Assembly (NCBI RefSeq): GCF_002356115.1
Contig: NZ_AP014836.1
Location: forward strand, 1,313,001 to 1,377,000
From: Candidatus Nitrosoglobus terrae
Lineage (GTDB): Bacteria; Pseudomonadota; Gammaproteobacteria; Nitrosococcales; Nitrosococcaceae
Direction of reading: 5' to 3'
Length of the DNA stretch: 64,000 bases
Shown here: piece by piece, positions 17,701 to 27,037 of the stretch
Position numbering within the stretch: the first letter of the stretch is position 1
Layout: each line of letters opens with the position of its first letter
The notes under the pieces: generated by a model
What the model was told of the DNA's origin: nothing
Seen by the model: the letters and a program-made list of their open reading frames with translations, nothing else
The model's database searches: none
Program-made: the position numbers and the translations under genes

Positions 17701-19719
17701 TCAGAATCGCATAAATACCATAGCGGTAACCATATTCAAATTAAAATTACGACTAAGGTCATTCGGATTATTAGCATTTGTAGCTGTGCTCTGATTACTT
17801 CCCGCCCCACCTCCTTGCCCATAAACATACTCCAACATTAGGCTCACATCTGGACCGAGTCTATGTCCTACTCTGAGAAATGCATTCCATAGATTAGTGC
17901 TACCCATACCAGAGTTCTCAGAGGAAGAAGGAGGTATCGAAGGAGAGGAAGAGCTTAAAAATTCGGGAAAAGAAGCATGCATCAACATACCTCCAAACAT
18001 AATATTGGTCTTCCGAGAAAAATTCCAAGCCACAAATGTGCTCCCACCTTGTAATTGTTCTTTAAAACCATTTCCTTGAAATTGGCGATCTACATCAAAT
18101 CCATCAATCATAAATCGGATTTTCTTGGTTAGCCTATGGGACCAGAACAATATAGTATTCGTGCTTAAAAAGGTTTCTCCCGCCAGAGATAGAGACGGTA
18201 AAGTGATAATTGGCCCGCTATTTGTCGCTCCGGTCTGTGCAAATAATAGCTGATCAAAGGTAAAAAGCGCCTGGCTATAACTGGCTCCAAAAGTATTACG
18301 CTTTGTACTATAGCGAGCCGTGACAAAACCCGTAGTGCCAAAAAAACGCTGCCCACCACCACCCGAAATAAAAGTTCTACGAGTTGGCTGATAGGAGAGT
18401 CCTACCGTCCATAGTAGCCCGCTGTTTAACCTATTTCCAATACCTCTCTGAAAGCTGTTATCCTCGTAACCCGCTATTCCAAAAAGTGACACTTTTTGAA
18501 AAACACGCATTTGACCCCTAAAATAATTCATATCGAACTGAGTGCTCGGCTCATTACCATTATGATGCAAATAATATTGGTTAGTGAAAAACATCCAAGT
18601 AAAACGGTTAAAGCTTGGACCACTTTGAATCGTTCCATTTACCCTATCTGCGCTGGTTCCAGATAAATTCGCTGGAGCCACTAGAACCTCTTGGCGCCCA
18701 TAATTTAATCGGAATCTAGCGCTATCTCCCCATCGCCAACAGCCGGAGACCATTGGCTCCGCAGTCAATACAGTATCGATATTGTTGGCACCCGCTACAT
18801 TTCCTGTTCCACCAAACCCACCGCCCATGCCACCACCGCCCATGCCACCCATACTCATGCCGTTGCTACCACAGCTTCTGCCGCCAAAGCCACCGCTCAT
18901 ACCCGTCATACCCATACCGCCCATACCGCCCATACCGCCCATACCGCCCATACCACCAAAACCGCCTCCTCCAAAACCGCCTCCTCCAAAACCGCCTCCT
19001 CCAAAACCGCCTCCTCCAAAACCGCCTCCTCCAAAACCGCCTCCTCCAAAACCGCCTCCTCCAAAACCGCCTCCTCCAAAACCGCCTCCTCCAAAACCGC
19101 CTCCTCCAAAACCGCCTCCTCCAAAACCGCCTCCTCCAAAACCACCACCACCAAGCCCACCTAGACCACCAAGCCCACCGCTGCCAAGGCCGAAGCCGCC
19201 ACCACCAAAGCCAAAACCACCTTCACCGAAACTACCAAAACTACCTAATGGCGTACCAGTAGATAAGTTAAATATCTGAAAAGCTGACGTTCCAAAATTG
19301 AAAACGAGATGATTTTTAATTAACTCTGCGCCCGCTATGCCAAAAAGCCGATGAAAAATCCTATCTGTACCTTCGTTATCAAATATAAGGTTTTCCATAA
19401 AGTAGGTTGCCCCTATCCGAAACCGCCCGCCGCTACGGCTAAAAGATAAGCCTGGTATAATTTGTGTAATAAAATTGCTTTGGCCCCCACCCGATGACAG
19501 GGAAGCGGAACTATTTAAATAAGTCTCTCCTGTAACCAGCATAGGCCTAAATCGCCATTTTCCATTAGCAGTTTGATTACCAGCAGCAGGAGCTGCGGTT
19601 GCATTAACTGCTGTTTTATTAGCAGGAGCCTGATTAGCTGGGGCTGCATTAGCAGAAATACTAAAAAATAAAAACCCTGCACCTATAAAAAGACCAGAGT
19701 AATCCTGTATCCGCACCAA
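17701..19719 (-). CDS. XrtA-associated outer-membrane beta-barrel protein with Gly-rich insert (TIGR03016-like)
   Basis: 672 residues from a TTG start at 19719 (GTG at 19716 is an alternative; AGGA lies five to eight bases upstream). A signal peptide ends near SISANA, followed by an Ala/Pro/Asn-rich linker. Residues about 70-155 and 335-672 alternate short polar and aromatic strands and end in MVFMRF, a C-terminal Phe as in outer-membrane barrels. Between them lies a Gly-rich insert of about 150 residues with 13 GGGGF pentapeptides and several MGG tripeptides. Without the insert the protein has about the size of the PEP-CTERM-associated outer-membrane family. It precedes the tyrosine kinase as in other XrtA loci. 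A role in exopolysaccharide export is inferred; the insert could form a flexible surface loop. Confidence 0.82.
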   Translation of the reverse strand: MVRIQDYSGLFIGAGFLFFSISANAAPANQAPANKTAVNATAAPAAGNQTANGKWRFRPMLVTGETYLNSSASLSSGGGQSNFITQIIPGLSFSRSGGRFRIGATYFMENLIFDNEGTDRIFHRLFGIAGAELIKNHLVFNFGTSAFQIFNLSTGTPLGSFGSFGEGGFGFGGGGFGLGSGGLGGLGGLGGGGFGGGGFGGGGFGGGGFGGGGFGGGGFGGGGFGGGGFGGGGFGGGGFGGGGFGGGGFGGGGFGGMGGMGGMGGMGGMGMTGMSGGFGGRSCGSNGMSMGGMGGGGMGGGFGGTGNVAGANNIDTVLTAEPMVSGCWRWGDSARFRLNYGRQEVLVAPANLSGTSADRVNGTIQSGPSFNRFTWMFFTNQYYLHHNGNEPSTQFDMNYFRGQMRVFQKVSLFGIAGYEDNSFQRGIGNRLNSGLLWTVGLSYQPTRRTFISGGGGQRFFGTTGFVTARYSTKRNTFGASYSQALFTFDQLLFAQTGATNSGPIITLPSLSLAGETFLSTNTILFWSHRLTKKIRFMIDGFDVDRQFQGNGFKEQLQGGSTFVAWNFSRKTNIMFGGMLMHASFPEFLSSSSPSIPPSSSENSGMGSTNLWNAFLRVGHRLGPDVSLMLEYVYGQGGGAGSNQSTATNANNPNDLSRNFNLNMVTAMVFMRF
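18916..18951 (-). repeat. 9-bp tandem repeat coding for Met-Gly-Gly
   Basis: Four exact copies of the minus-strand unit ATGGGCGGT, in frame, within the Gly-rich insert of the outer-membrane protein. They are followed by diverged MTGM and MSGG segments. The array adjoins the 15-bp repeats. Confidence 0.9.
18961..19140 (-). repeat. 15-bp coding minisatellite, 12 identical copies (Phe-Gly4)
   Basis: Twelve consecutive identical 15-bp units, TTTGGAGGAGGCGGT on the minus strand, each coding Phe-Gly-Gly-Gly-Gly. They start after a GGTGGTGGTGGT segment and end at a diverged copy. Not one base differs among the copies, even at third positions, which points to recent expansion or homogenisation. Because the unit is a multiple of three, copy-number change keeps the reading frame and would only lengthen or shorten the loop. 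Confidence 0.97.
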
Positions 19720-19757
19720 AAAATTCCTTTATAAGCAAATGCCTGATATCAAGTCCA

Positions 19758-20645
19758 TCATGAATAATTATAATTATTAGAGAGTTTACCGTAATATGAA
19801 GATCCCCATGGTCGCTTTCCTTTATTCATAATCATCCAAACTGATTTAGTTTCATCTAAGTGGGAAACTGCCTCTTTAACAGCAGTCTGTGGTGTACGTC
19901 CAGATTCGACAACTAGCACTACTTGTCCTACGAGATGAGCTAACACGCTAGATTGACTAGTAGCAAGCAAAGGCGAGCTATCGATAATAATAATCCGCTC
20001 TGGATAACGTTTAGCGATATTATTTGCAAGGGCTGCCATCTGGTAGCTAGCAAGCATCTCTGTTGATAAGGGATGGGGGCGCCCTGATCCTACAACACGA
20101 AGATTAGCGATATTGGTACGTACCATCACATCAGCTAAATCCACACTACTCTCCATAAGTACTTCCACCAAACCAGATTTCTCTCGAATGTTAAATATAC
20201 GGCTGAGCTCTGGTTTAATCATATCTGCATCTATTAAAAGCACAGTATGATCGTACTCCATGACTATACTCATGGCTAAATTAATTGCAGTAAAAGTTTT
20301 CCCCTCTCCTGCCAGTGCGCTGGTCACGAGAATTAAATTGTTATGCTCATCGGCTGGGAGACTGCGATCAAGAGCTCTTTTTAAAAGAGGTCTTTTTATC
20401 CTACGATACTCCTCTGCAATTTGGCTCCTAGGATCATCTGGCGTAATAAAGCCTTTTTCGCTAAGTATTTTCAGGTCTAAATCCACAAAAAATCCTGTCT
20501 TTCGACGATTAGATGATACCTGAGCGCTGGCCAACTTGCGATCCACTGCATCCAAGGATAAGGGATTTACCGTAGGGGCAGCTCCTTCGCTACTGCTACT
20601 AGCTGTCCCTATCTGATTCATTGCTTTTTCGATACTATTATTCAT
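19758..20645 (-). CDS. XrtA-associated tyrosine autokinase (TIGR03018-like)
   Basis: 295 residues, a cytoplasmic BY-kinase with no membrane segment. Walker A is SALAGEGKTFTAINLA near residue 110, Walker A' is LLIDADMIKP, and Walker B is IIIDSSPLL. The C-terminus (SSYYGKLSNNYNY) is a short Tyr cluster, the usual autophosphorylation tail. It partners the Wzz-like protein encoded at 21061 to control chain length and export of the exopolysaccharide, as Wzc and CapB do. A 415-bp gap separates the two genes, unusual for this pair. Conserved residues all appear intact. Confidence 0.9.
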   Translation of the reverse strand: MNNSIEKAMNQIGTASSSSEGAAPTVNPLSLDAVDRKLASAQVSSNRRKTGFFVDLDLKILSEKGFITPDDPRSQIAEEYRRIKRPLLKRALDRSLPADEHNNLILVTSALAGEGKTFTAINLAMSIVMEYDHTVLLIDADMIKPELSRIFNIREKSGLVEVLMESSVDLADVMVRTNIANLRVVGSGRPHPLSTEMLASYQMAALANNIAKRYPERIIIIDSSPLLATSQSSVLAHLVGQVVLVVESGRTPQTAVKEAVSHLDETKSVWMIMNKGKRPWGSSYYGKLSNNYNYS

Positions 20646-21060
20646 AAGGTATTCCTTGGTTTTTCTTTTCGTCAGCCTATCTGCAGTAGCTCGGAGGGTT
20701 CATTTTAAGTAGGGTTTATTTTAAAAAGCTTCTTAGGGTTTAAAGATTATTGATAAGAGGGGTAATACTTGCAGTCTTAAATAAATTCTTCTACTGGATC
20801 CTACTCAATTTAGCCCCTCCTCACGCTCTTTGATCTTAATAAAGCACTTTAAGACTCAATTCTAAGCTTAGCATTAAATTATTTTTGAAGCGGCTTTCTT
20901 CAGGAAGGAGTGGATAAAATCTGAGTTTATAAATCTTCATACTTACCTTATTAAAAAATACAAGATAAGCCAGCAAGAAAAACACTAATATTATAGTGCT
21001 TTTTCACTTTGAGCGATTATACGTTATGGTATTGTTATACGCTCTACGGATTAAAAATGG
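20646..21060. other. Intergenic gap inside the exopolysaccharide operon
   Basis: 415 bp between the chain-length gene and the kinase gene. No coding frame, repeat or clear terminator is visible. The kinase may have its own promoter here, but I cannot point to one. Confidence 0.4.
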
Positions 21061-22698
21061 TTAAGAAACCAATTTCTTAACCATACTGAATAATTGAATA
21101 TTAAATAAATAATTTGCTATTAATAATCCATACCCAGCTACAAGAACACCCAACGCAGAAAAGAAATATATTATATCAGCTCGCTTTTTTCGTAGATCAC
21201 CACCTGATATCGCTACTGACACGATTCCTAAAACGGGAACTCCAGTTGTATCTTCTAAGTTTTCACGAGTGTAAAAAACCAGCTTTAACTGAGATAGAAG
21301 AAACGCAAAGGCTGCCCCAGCACCTATAGCGACAAATAAAACTGCTGTTATTAATAATGGCCGTTTTGGACTAGAGGGTATCACTGGCTCAGTAGGAGGA
21401 TCCACGATCCGAAATTTAACATTTTCCGGCGACTCATCTACATTTCCCCCTATCTTTGCTGACTCCCGGCGAGCAAGTAGTTGCTCATAATTTTTTTTAT
21501 AAACCCCATAATCTCGCGTTAAAACAGCTAACTCCACTTCCACCTTAGGGATAGTATCCACAAGTTCCCGCAGATGAGATACGCTCTTATCTAAGGCATC
21601 AATTCGAGCTTTCTGTGTCGCTATCTCGGCATCAGCTTCAGCCAAAGAAACCTGCATTTGCTGATAATAAAAATTACCCGCTAGCGGAGAAAGATTAATC
21701 TCTGGCTGATATTTTTCTGCTTCACCCCCACTAGCATCATTCATTTTATTGTTAGCTGAATTTTTCGATGGAGATTCATCTTTTTTCCTACGTAACATCG
21801 CAATTGTTTCTTTAAGCGCCGTAACATCTGGATGTTTATCTGTATACTTAAGTAATGCCTCATTTAACTGCTCTTGCAGTAATTGAATACGCATATCACC
21901 AGCCCCGGTAATAGAGCCTATAGGATCTTTAATTGAGCCAGCCTCATAAGAAGAGCCAAACCCGATAACTGGTGCCTCCCCACCTAATTGACGCTTAATT
22001 GCTTCCCTACGGCTTTTCGCTATATTAAATTTGGTATGAGCGTCCTCTAGCTTCTCCAGCTCTCCTTGTAATCGCTGATAATAATCTCCTTTTTCACTTG
22101 GCATTAACCCCACATGCTCACGTTTAAAATCCATTAACTCTTTTTCGGAAGAATTAAGTAATTCTTCATATACTTTTATCTGCTGTTCAATAAACTGCCT
22201 AGCATTAGTACTATCGCTTTGGGAAGATCCCAACGTTTTTTCTACAAAGATATTTAATATGGATTGCACTACACGTCGAGCAAGCTGTGATTCAGAAGCT
22301 TCATAAGAAATTTGATATAAATTATCTTTGCTTACTTGCAGCTTGATAGCTTGTTTCAGCTCCTTCAGCAGGATTTCTTTCTCCTTTGGCGTTTTAATCG
22401 ATAAATCCATGTCCGTTTGTTGTATGACTTTGTCTAGGTTAGGCTGACTTAATAAAGTCTGAGTCATAATTGAAAGACGCTGCTCTACATTAGGCTGAAC
22501 TGCTAAACCACTTAGAAGGGGGCGTAATAAAGATTCAGTATCCACATAAACACGGGCTGTAGACTCGTATTTATTAGGCATATGAATTACATATGCCCAA
22601 CCCACGATAGCAATTACCCATGCCCCTAAAATGCCATACCAACGATAATGTTGGATTCCACACCAATAGCCATATATCTGTGACCAAATCTTATCCAT
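21061..22698 (-). CDS. XrtA-system polysaccharide chain-length determinant, Wzz family (TIGR03007-like)
   Basis: 545 residues. A first membrane helix lies near residues 20-38 (ILGAWVIAIVGWAYVI), then a large periplasmic region rich in charged coiled coil (about 140-420). A Pro-rich PSSPKRPLLIT motif precedes the second helix near 445-465, and another helix lies near the C-terminus (about 510-530). This is the Wzz/GumC co-polymerase plan in the longer exosortase form. It sets polymer length and bridges to the outer-membrane exporter, and needs the separate BY-kinase at 19758. The start is ten bases after the exporter gene stop, so the two are co-transcribed. Confidence 0.9.
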   Translation of the reverse strand: MDKIWSQIYGYWCGIQHYRWYGILGAWVIAIVGWAYVIHMPNKYESTARVYVDTESLLRPLLSGLAVQPNVEQRLSIMTQTLLSQPNLDKVIQQTDMDLSIKTPKEKEILLKELKQAIKLQVSKDNLYQISYEASESQLARRVVQSILNIFVEKTLGSSQSDSTNARQFIEQQIKVYEELLNSSEKELMDFKREHVGLMPSEKGDYYQRLQGELEKLEDAHTKFNIAKSRREAIKRQLGGEAPVIGFGSSYEAGSIKDPIGSITGAGDMRIQLLQEQLNEALLKYTDKHPDVTALKETIAMLRRKKDESPSKNSANNKMNDASGGEAEKYQPEINLSPLAGNFYYQQMQVSLAEADAEIATQKARIDALDKSVSHLRELVDTIPKVEVELAVLTRDYGVYKKNYEQLLARRESAKIGGNVDESPENVKFRIVDPPTEPVIPSSPKRPLLITAVLFVAIGAGAAFAFLLSQLKLVFYTRENLEDTTGVPVLGIVSVAISGGDLRKKRADIIYFFSALGVLVAGYGLLIANYLFNIQLFSMVKKLVS

Positions 22699-22708
22699 AG
22701 CTTATTCC

Positions 22709-23344
22709 CTAAAAAAATGACTCCGGAATAATTAATATATCGCCTGGTAACATTTGGATATTAGCCGTGATATCTCCACCCTTAACTAAATCATCTATCC
22801 GCACTCTAAATTGTCTTGTTTTGCCATTTACAACCCGTACAAGGGTCGCACTATTACCTGAAGCAAATTCTGTAAGTCCGCCTACTGCGATCATTACATC
22901 TAACAGACTCATATTTTCTTCATAACTCAATGCTTGAGGATCTGTTGCTTCGCCAACAACCCGAATCTGTTCTTTAAAGCGGCCAACAAACTCGCTTACC
23001 ATAACCGTAACAATAGGTGTTCTTACATAATTGGACAGAAGTTTTTCTATATCACGAGCAAGCTCAGTGGGTGTTTTACCACTTGCCTGTAGATCATCAA
23101 CTAAAGGTGAGCTAATACGCCCATCAGGGCGAACAACAATACTGCTTGAAAGCTCTTGATTTCCCCAAACAAATATGGCCAACTCATCCCCAGGACCAAT
23201 CACGTAATAAGGAGATTCACCCTCTTGAATAGCGACAGCAGGGGCCAGTGGTCTAGCGCAGCCATAAAATAAAGTACTCATTGCAACTATTCCAATAAAA
23301 AACATGGGTGAGAACCAGAAAAATTTACGAGCTTGAGGGTACAT
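22709..23344 (-). CDS. XrtA-system polysaccharide export lipoprotein, Wza-like (TIGR03027-like)
   Basis: 211 residues. A lipoprotein signal ends at STLFYGC, so the mature protein would be lipid-anchored in the outer membrane. YVIGPGDELAIFVWGNQEL is the start of the polysaccharide export domain, DLQASGKTPTELARDIE continues it, and an SLBB-type domain follows near residues 120-200 (IRVVGEATDPQAL). It lacks the long C-terminal part of full Wza, as usual in this clade. It is the first gene of the long minus-strand cluster, so the main promoter should lie within 23345-24100. Confidence 0.9.
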   Translation of the reverse strand: MYPQARKFFWFSPMFFIGIVAMSTLFYGCARPLAPAVAIQEGESPYYVIGPGDELAIFVWGNQELSSSIVVRPDGRISSPLVDDLQASGKTPTELARDIEKLLSNYVRTPIVTVMVSEFVGRFKEQIRVVGEATDPQALSYEENMSLLDVMIAVGGLTEFASGNSATLVRVVNGKTRQFRVRIDDLVKGGDITANIQMLPGDILIIPESFF

Positions 23345-24100
23345 TATTATAATTAACCTTATCTCTTAGTTTGCGAGAGCAATATCCTTTAATTTTATAA
23401 CTATAAGAATAAAAACTATGTATTCCTATAATATTTAATTTCAAAACTAATATTATTGGCTAATACTTTGATTACTTTATTTAAAATTAAGATACTGAAG
23501 ATGTATATGTTACGAGGATTATGTATGGCAGATTAAGACTAGACTCTTCTCCTTACTAGGAAAATAGCTTATTCACATCAGATAATTATCAGTTCATACT
23601 ATATTTTATCTCATAGCTTTTTATTGAGTATAAAGACTCAATTACTTCCCAAAACAACCTTATAAGCACAACAGTAGATAAAATCTCTATCCCTAATAAT
23701 CTAGGATTTTTTGACCCTATATATAATCGACCTGGGCTTATATCTATACTGCCAAATCTATTTATAATACCTATCAATTCACATGCAGCTAAATGGACTT
23801 TTTACATTCGATTCATCCTTCTTTAAAGATACGGCGAAATATTATACATAAATAGAGAGAACAGCAGCTAAGCAACTTAAGAAATACGCAATTAGCAACA
23901 CTATTAAAAATTATAAATATTTAAAAAACTACTTAACTTAACTAGTTAAGGCTTTAATAAAAAAACATACAGCAGAATATGAATCTAGAGCACATTCGGC
24001 TAGATTATAGTTAATTTCTACACCTATAGTGATAAATTTTCGTCAAGCTACGCCGATATGCTCGTAGATATATTCTATAAGTTTAGTACTGAGGCCACCT
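23345..24100. other. Divergent intergenic region between exopolysaccharide cluster and prsT
   Basis: 756 bp, very AT-rich, separating the minus-strand cluster from the plus-strand TPR lipoprotein gene. It should contain both promoters. I searched by eye for the GG-N10-GC sigma-54 pattern on both strands and found no convincing match. A 62-codon minus-strand frame at 23589-23777 begins with TTG and has no visible ribosome site. GAGG at 24091-24094 serves prsT. Confidence 0.5.
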
Positions 24101-26902
24101 ATGTTTAATAATTTATCAACAAACCCTATCGCGCTCTGCTTATTATTATTAACCGCTACACTCTTATCTAGCTGTGATAATAGCGCTAACCTTACTCCTG
24201 AGGAGTATATTTCCCGCGCTAAAGCGTATCAAAACAAAAACGAAATGAACGCAGCTATCATTGAGCTAAAAAATGCACTACAAAAAGCGCCCGATAACAT
24301 ACAAGCCCGCTGGCTATTAGGTAAAGCCTATGTAGAGATTAATAATGGCACCGCTGGTGAAGAAGAATTACAACGATCACTTAAGCTGGGGCTTACCCCA
24401 CTGGATGCTGCTATCCCACTTACTCAAGCCAGGCTTTTACAAGGAAAATTTAAGGAGGCCATCGATCACTTAGCCGATTATCCAGATGTATCCAATCTAT
24501 CTAAAGATGAGCAGGCACAACTACTAACACTGCAAGGAAATGCTCATTTTGGGCTAAATGATCTGGGGAAAGCAGAAAAATCCTATAGCTCTGCTCTAGC
24601 TATTAAAGCTGATGAATCAAAGGCTATGTTAGGAGAAGCACGGGTTGCAATGGTTCAAAATTCTTTTGATGAAGCCCGAAAATGGATTAATAAAGCCCTC
24701 CAAACCACACCTAATTTCGCACCCGCTTGGACTCTGTTGGGTGATTTAGAACAGTCTCAAGGAAATACTAAGGAAGCTGAACAGGCCTATGGAAAGTCAA
24801 TTGCCCAGCAAAATAACCTTGATGTTCTGATTAATAGAGCTTTAATGCGTGTCTATCTTAATGATTATGAAGGAGCAACCAGTGATATAGCCACCCTCAA
24901 CAAGCAGGCACCTAATCATCCAAACACGGGTTATGTTCAAGGACTCATTGATCTTCAGCAGAAAAGATACACTGAAGCTCAAATCAATTTTCAAAAAATG
25001 CTGAACTATAACTCAAACTACATGCCAGCTCTTTTCTATTTAGCGACTGCTGAGTATATGCAAGGCCAAACTAAACAGGCTGAACAGCATTTAACTCAAT
25101 TTCTAACTCGTCTTCCCCAATCCGATCCGGCAGCAAAACTTTTAGGAGAAATACGTGTTAGAAAAGGAGATTACGCTGGGGCTAGCTCCGTACTTAACGA
25201 TATACTGGCCCGAAACCCTAATGATGCACAGGCATTAACCTTAATGGGGGATGCTGCTCTAAGGCAAGGAAAACCTAAGGAAAGTGTCGATTATTTTCAA
25301 AAAGCGGCTATCCAAGAACCTACATCTGCTTCGGCCTATATGAATTTAGGGATAGGTTTAGGGCTTTTGGGCGCGCATGAACAAGGAATAGAAGCGCTGA
25401 AAAAAGCAACAGAGTTAGGGCCTCAAACGCCGCAAAACGATTCTCTCTTAATTATAGGCTATTTACAGGCTCATGAATTTGATAAAGCTATCATAGCCAG
25501 CCAGCAAATGCGAGAGAAATATCCAAATAGCGCAATCCCCCTAAACTTAATAGGTGCTGCTTATCTTGGAAAAGGCGAGGAGGCTAAAGCTAAAGACGCT
25601 TTCCATGAAGCTCTAAAGATTACTCCCGGTGATTCCAGTGCTGCTCACAATCTTGCTAACCTTGAAATTCAAAAAGGTAACCTTAAAGAAGCGGCTGCTT
25701 TATATCATCAAGTGTTAAAGTATAACCCTGACGATGCTCAAACTCTGATACGGTTAGCTGCCCTTGAACAACAAGAGGGAGATATTCCTAAAGCTAAAGC
25801 ATTAATTGAGCAAGCTATGGAAAAAAACCCTCAAGCATTGGAACCCAGAATCCTGCTTGGAGAATACTACCTTCGAAACAAGCAGCCCCAAAAAGCCTTA
25901 GATACCCTCTCGGACATACAAAATACTTATCCGAATAACCCAGCCTTAGTAGCGCTCACTGGAAGAAGCCAATTAGCTCTAGGAGAATCTAACGTCGCTT
26001 TAAAATCATTTCAGAAATTGGCTAAGTTACAGCCAGAATCAGCATCGGCTCATTACGAGCTAGCACGCGCCTATAATGAAACAAAACAACCTACTAAGGC
26101 CCGACAAGAGCTAGAGAAAACGCTAGCCTTAGATCCAAATCATCCGGAAGCTAGGTTTGTTATGGCAAATATATTCATACGTGAAGGAAAGCTAGAAGAT
26201 GCCCAGCAGCAAACCCAAATGCTCAAGAAAATGAACCCAGATGCACCTCCGGTGGCAATTCTTGAGGCAACAATTGCTCTGCAACAAAATCATCCCCAAC
26301 AAGCAATAGAAATCTACCAACAAGCAAGTAAACGCTTTCCTAATAGTAACTACTGGCCTCTTCAGCTAGCTAAAATTCAGCAGCAAACAGGGCAATCAGA
26401 AGCTAGCTTAGCGACTTTGGAGGCTTGGCTTAAGACACATCCAGATGATTTTCTGGTCAGATTCACTGTAGCCAGTAACTACCTTTTCCTAGGACAACAC
26501 GATCAAGCACAATCACAGTTCACTAAGCTGTATGAACAGGCACCAGAAAATGTACCTGTGCTCAACAATTTAGCTTGGCTTACCCGTAAAGAGGATCTAA
26601 CAAAAGCATTAGGATATGCCCAGCAGGCAGCAAAATTAGCACCGGATAATCCAGAAGTCATGGATACTTTGGGTACTATTTTATTAGAAAAAGGTAATAC
26701 CCAAGAAGCGCTGCGGTTATTTAAAAAAGCAGCCGACCAGCTGCCTCAAAGCCAAGATATTCAATTTCATTTAGCCCAAGCGCTTATTCAAACTGATAGC
26801 GTGGAAAAAGCAAAGAAAATACTACAGAGTTTATTATCTAATGATCAACCATTTCTAGAGCGTGATAAGGCGCAAGCATTACTTAAAAAATTAGGAGGGT
26901 AA
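24101..26902 (+). CDS. prsT: PEP-CTERM system TPR-repeat lipoprotein PrsT (TIGR02917-like)
   Basis: 933 residues. A lipoprotein signal ends in TLLSSC (lipobox), so the mature N-terminal Cys is lipidated. From about residue 35 to the end the protein is made of degenerate 34-residue TPR units with recurring A-x-x-x-P-x-N/D and LG-x-A-Y-x patterns, perhaps 20 or more. Members of this family accompany exosortase A and are proposed to act in surface display or exopolysaccharide assembly as protein scaffolds. It starts at ATG 24101 with GAGG six bases before it. It stands alone on the plus strand and is followed by a strong terminator-like structure at 26974-27000. Confidence 0.92.
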   Translation: MFNNLSTNPIALCLLLLTATLLSSCDNSANLTPEEYISRAKAYQNKNEMNAAIIELKNALQKAPDNIQARWLLGKAYVEINNGTAGEEELQRSLKLGLTPLDAAIPLTQARLLQGKFKEAIDHLADYPDVSNLSKDEQAQLLTLQGNAHFGLNDLGKAEKSYSSALAIKADESKAMLGEARVAMVQNSFDEARKWINKALQTTPNFAPAWTLLGDLEQSQGNTKEAEQAYGKSIAQQNNLDVLINRALMRVYLNDYEGATSDIATLNKQAPNHPNTGYVQGLIDLQQKRYTEAQINFQKMLNYNSNYMPALFYLATAEYMQGQTKQAEQHLTQFLTRLPQSDPAAKLLGEIRVRKGDYAGASSVLNDILARNPNDAQALTLMGDAALRQGKPKESVDYFQKAAIQEPTSASAYMNLGIGLGLLGAHEQGIEALKKATELGPQTPQNDSLLIIGYLQAHEFDKAIIASQQMREKYPNSAIPLNLIGAAYLGKGEEAKAKDAFHEALKITPGDSSAAHNLANLEIQKGNLKEAAALYHQVLKYNPDDAQTLIRLAALEQQEGDIPKAKALIEQAMEKNPQALEPRILLGEYYLRNKQPQKALDTLSDIQNTYPNNPALVALTGRSQLALGESNVALKSFQKLAKLQPESASAHYELARAYNETKQPTKARQELEKTLALDPNHPEARFVMANIFIREGKLEDAQQQTQMLKKMNPDAPPVAILEATIALQQNHPQQAIEIYQQASKRFPNSNYWPLQLAKIQQQTGQSEASLATLEAWLKTHPDDFLVRFTVASNYLFLGQHDQAQSQFTKLYEQAPENVPVLNNLAWLTRKEDLTKALGYAQQAAKLAPDNPEVMDTLGTILLEKGNTQEALRLFKKAADQLPQSQDIQFHLAQALIQTDSVEKAKKILQSLLSNDQPFLERDKAQALLKKLGG

Positions 26903-26973
26903 CTTATTATATAATAGCTGTTACTGCTCTCCAGCCCAAATAAGTTGAGGACAAGGGTTTCGTTTGAGAATTA

Positions 26974-27000
26974 CTAAAGCTTTTAGCAGCTTAGATTTTT
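26974..27000 (+). terminator. Rho-independent terminator of prsT inside a larger inverted repeat
   Basis: The stem CTAAAGCT / AGCTTAG (26974-26981 with 26988-26994, one bulged A) is followed after one base by five T. It is nested within an 11-bp perfect inverted repeat, GAGGACAAGGG at 26947-26957 and CCCTTGTCCTC at 27009-27019. The position fits the end of prsT. Confidence 0.65.
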
Positions 27001-27037
27001 CTTACTTTCCCTTGTCCTCTATACAAAGCTATAGCTA

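Noticed and set aside
18916-19140. Array considered as CRISPR
   Set aside because: The units are contiguous, without spacers, and code for Gly-rich protein in the right frame.
18753-19279. Two long plus-strand frames rich in Pro-Lys or Leu-Gln repeats, and a 84-codon minus-strand frame
   Set aside because: They are shadows of the 15-bp repeat, whose length is a multiple of three and leaves several frames open. They have no ribosome site.
23589-23777. 62-codon minus-strand frame between operons
   Set aside because: TTG start, no ribosome site, no family resemblance; very AT-rich surroundings give such frames by chance.
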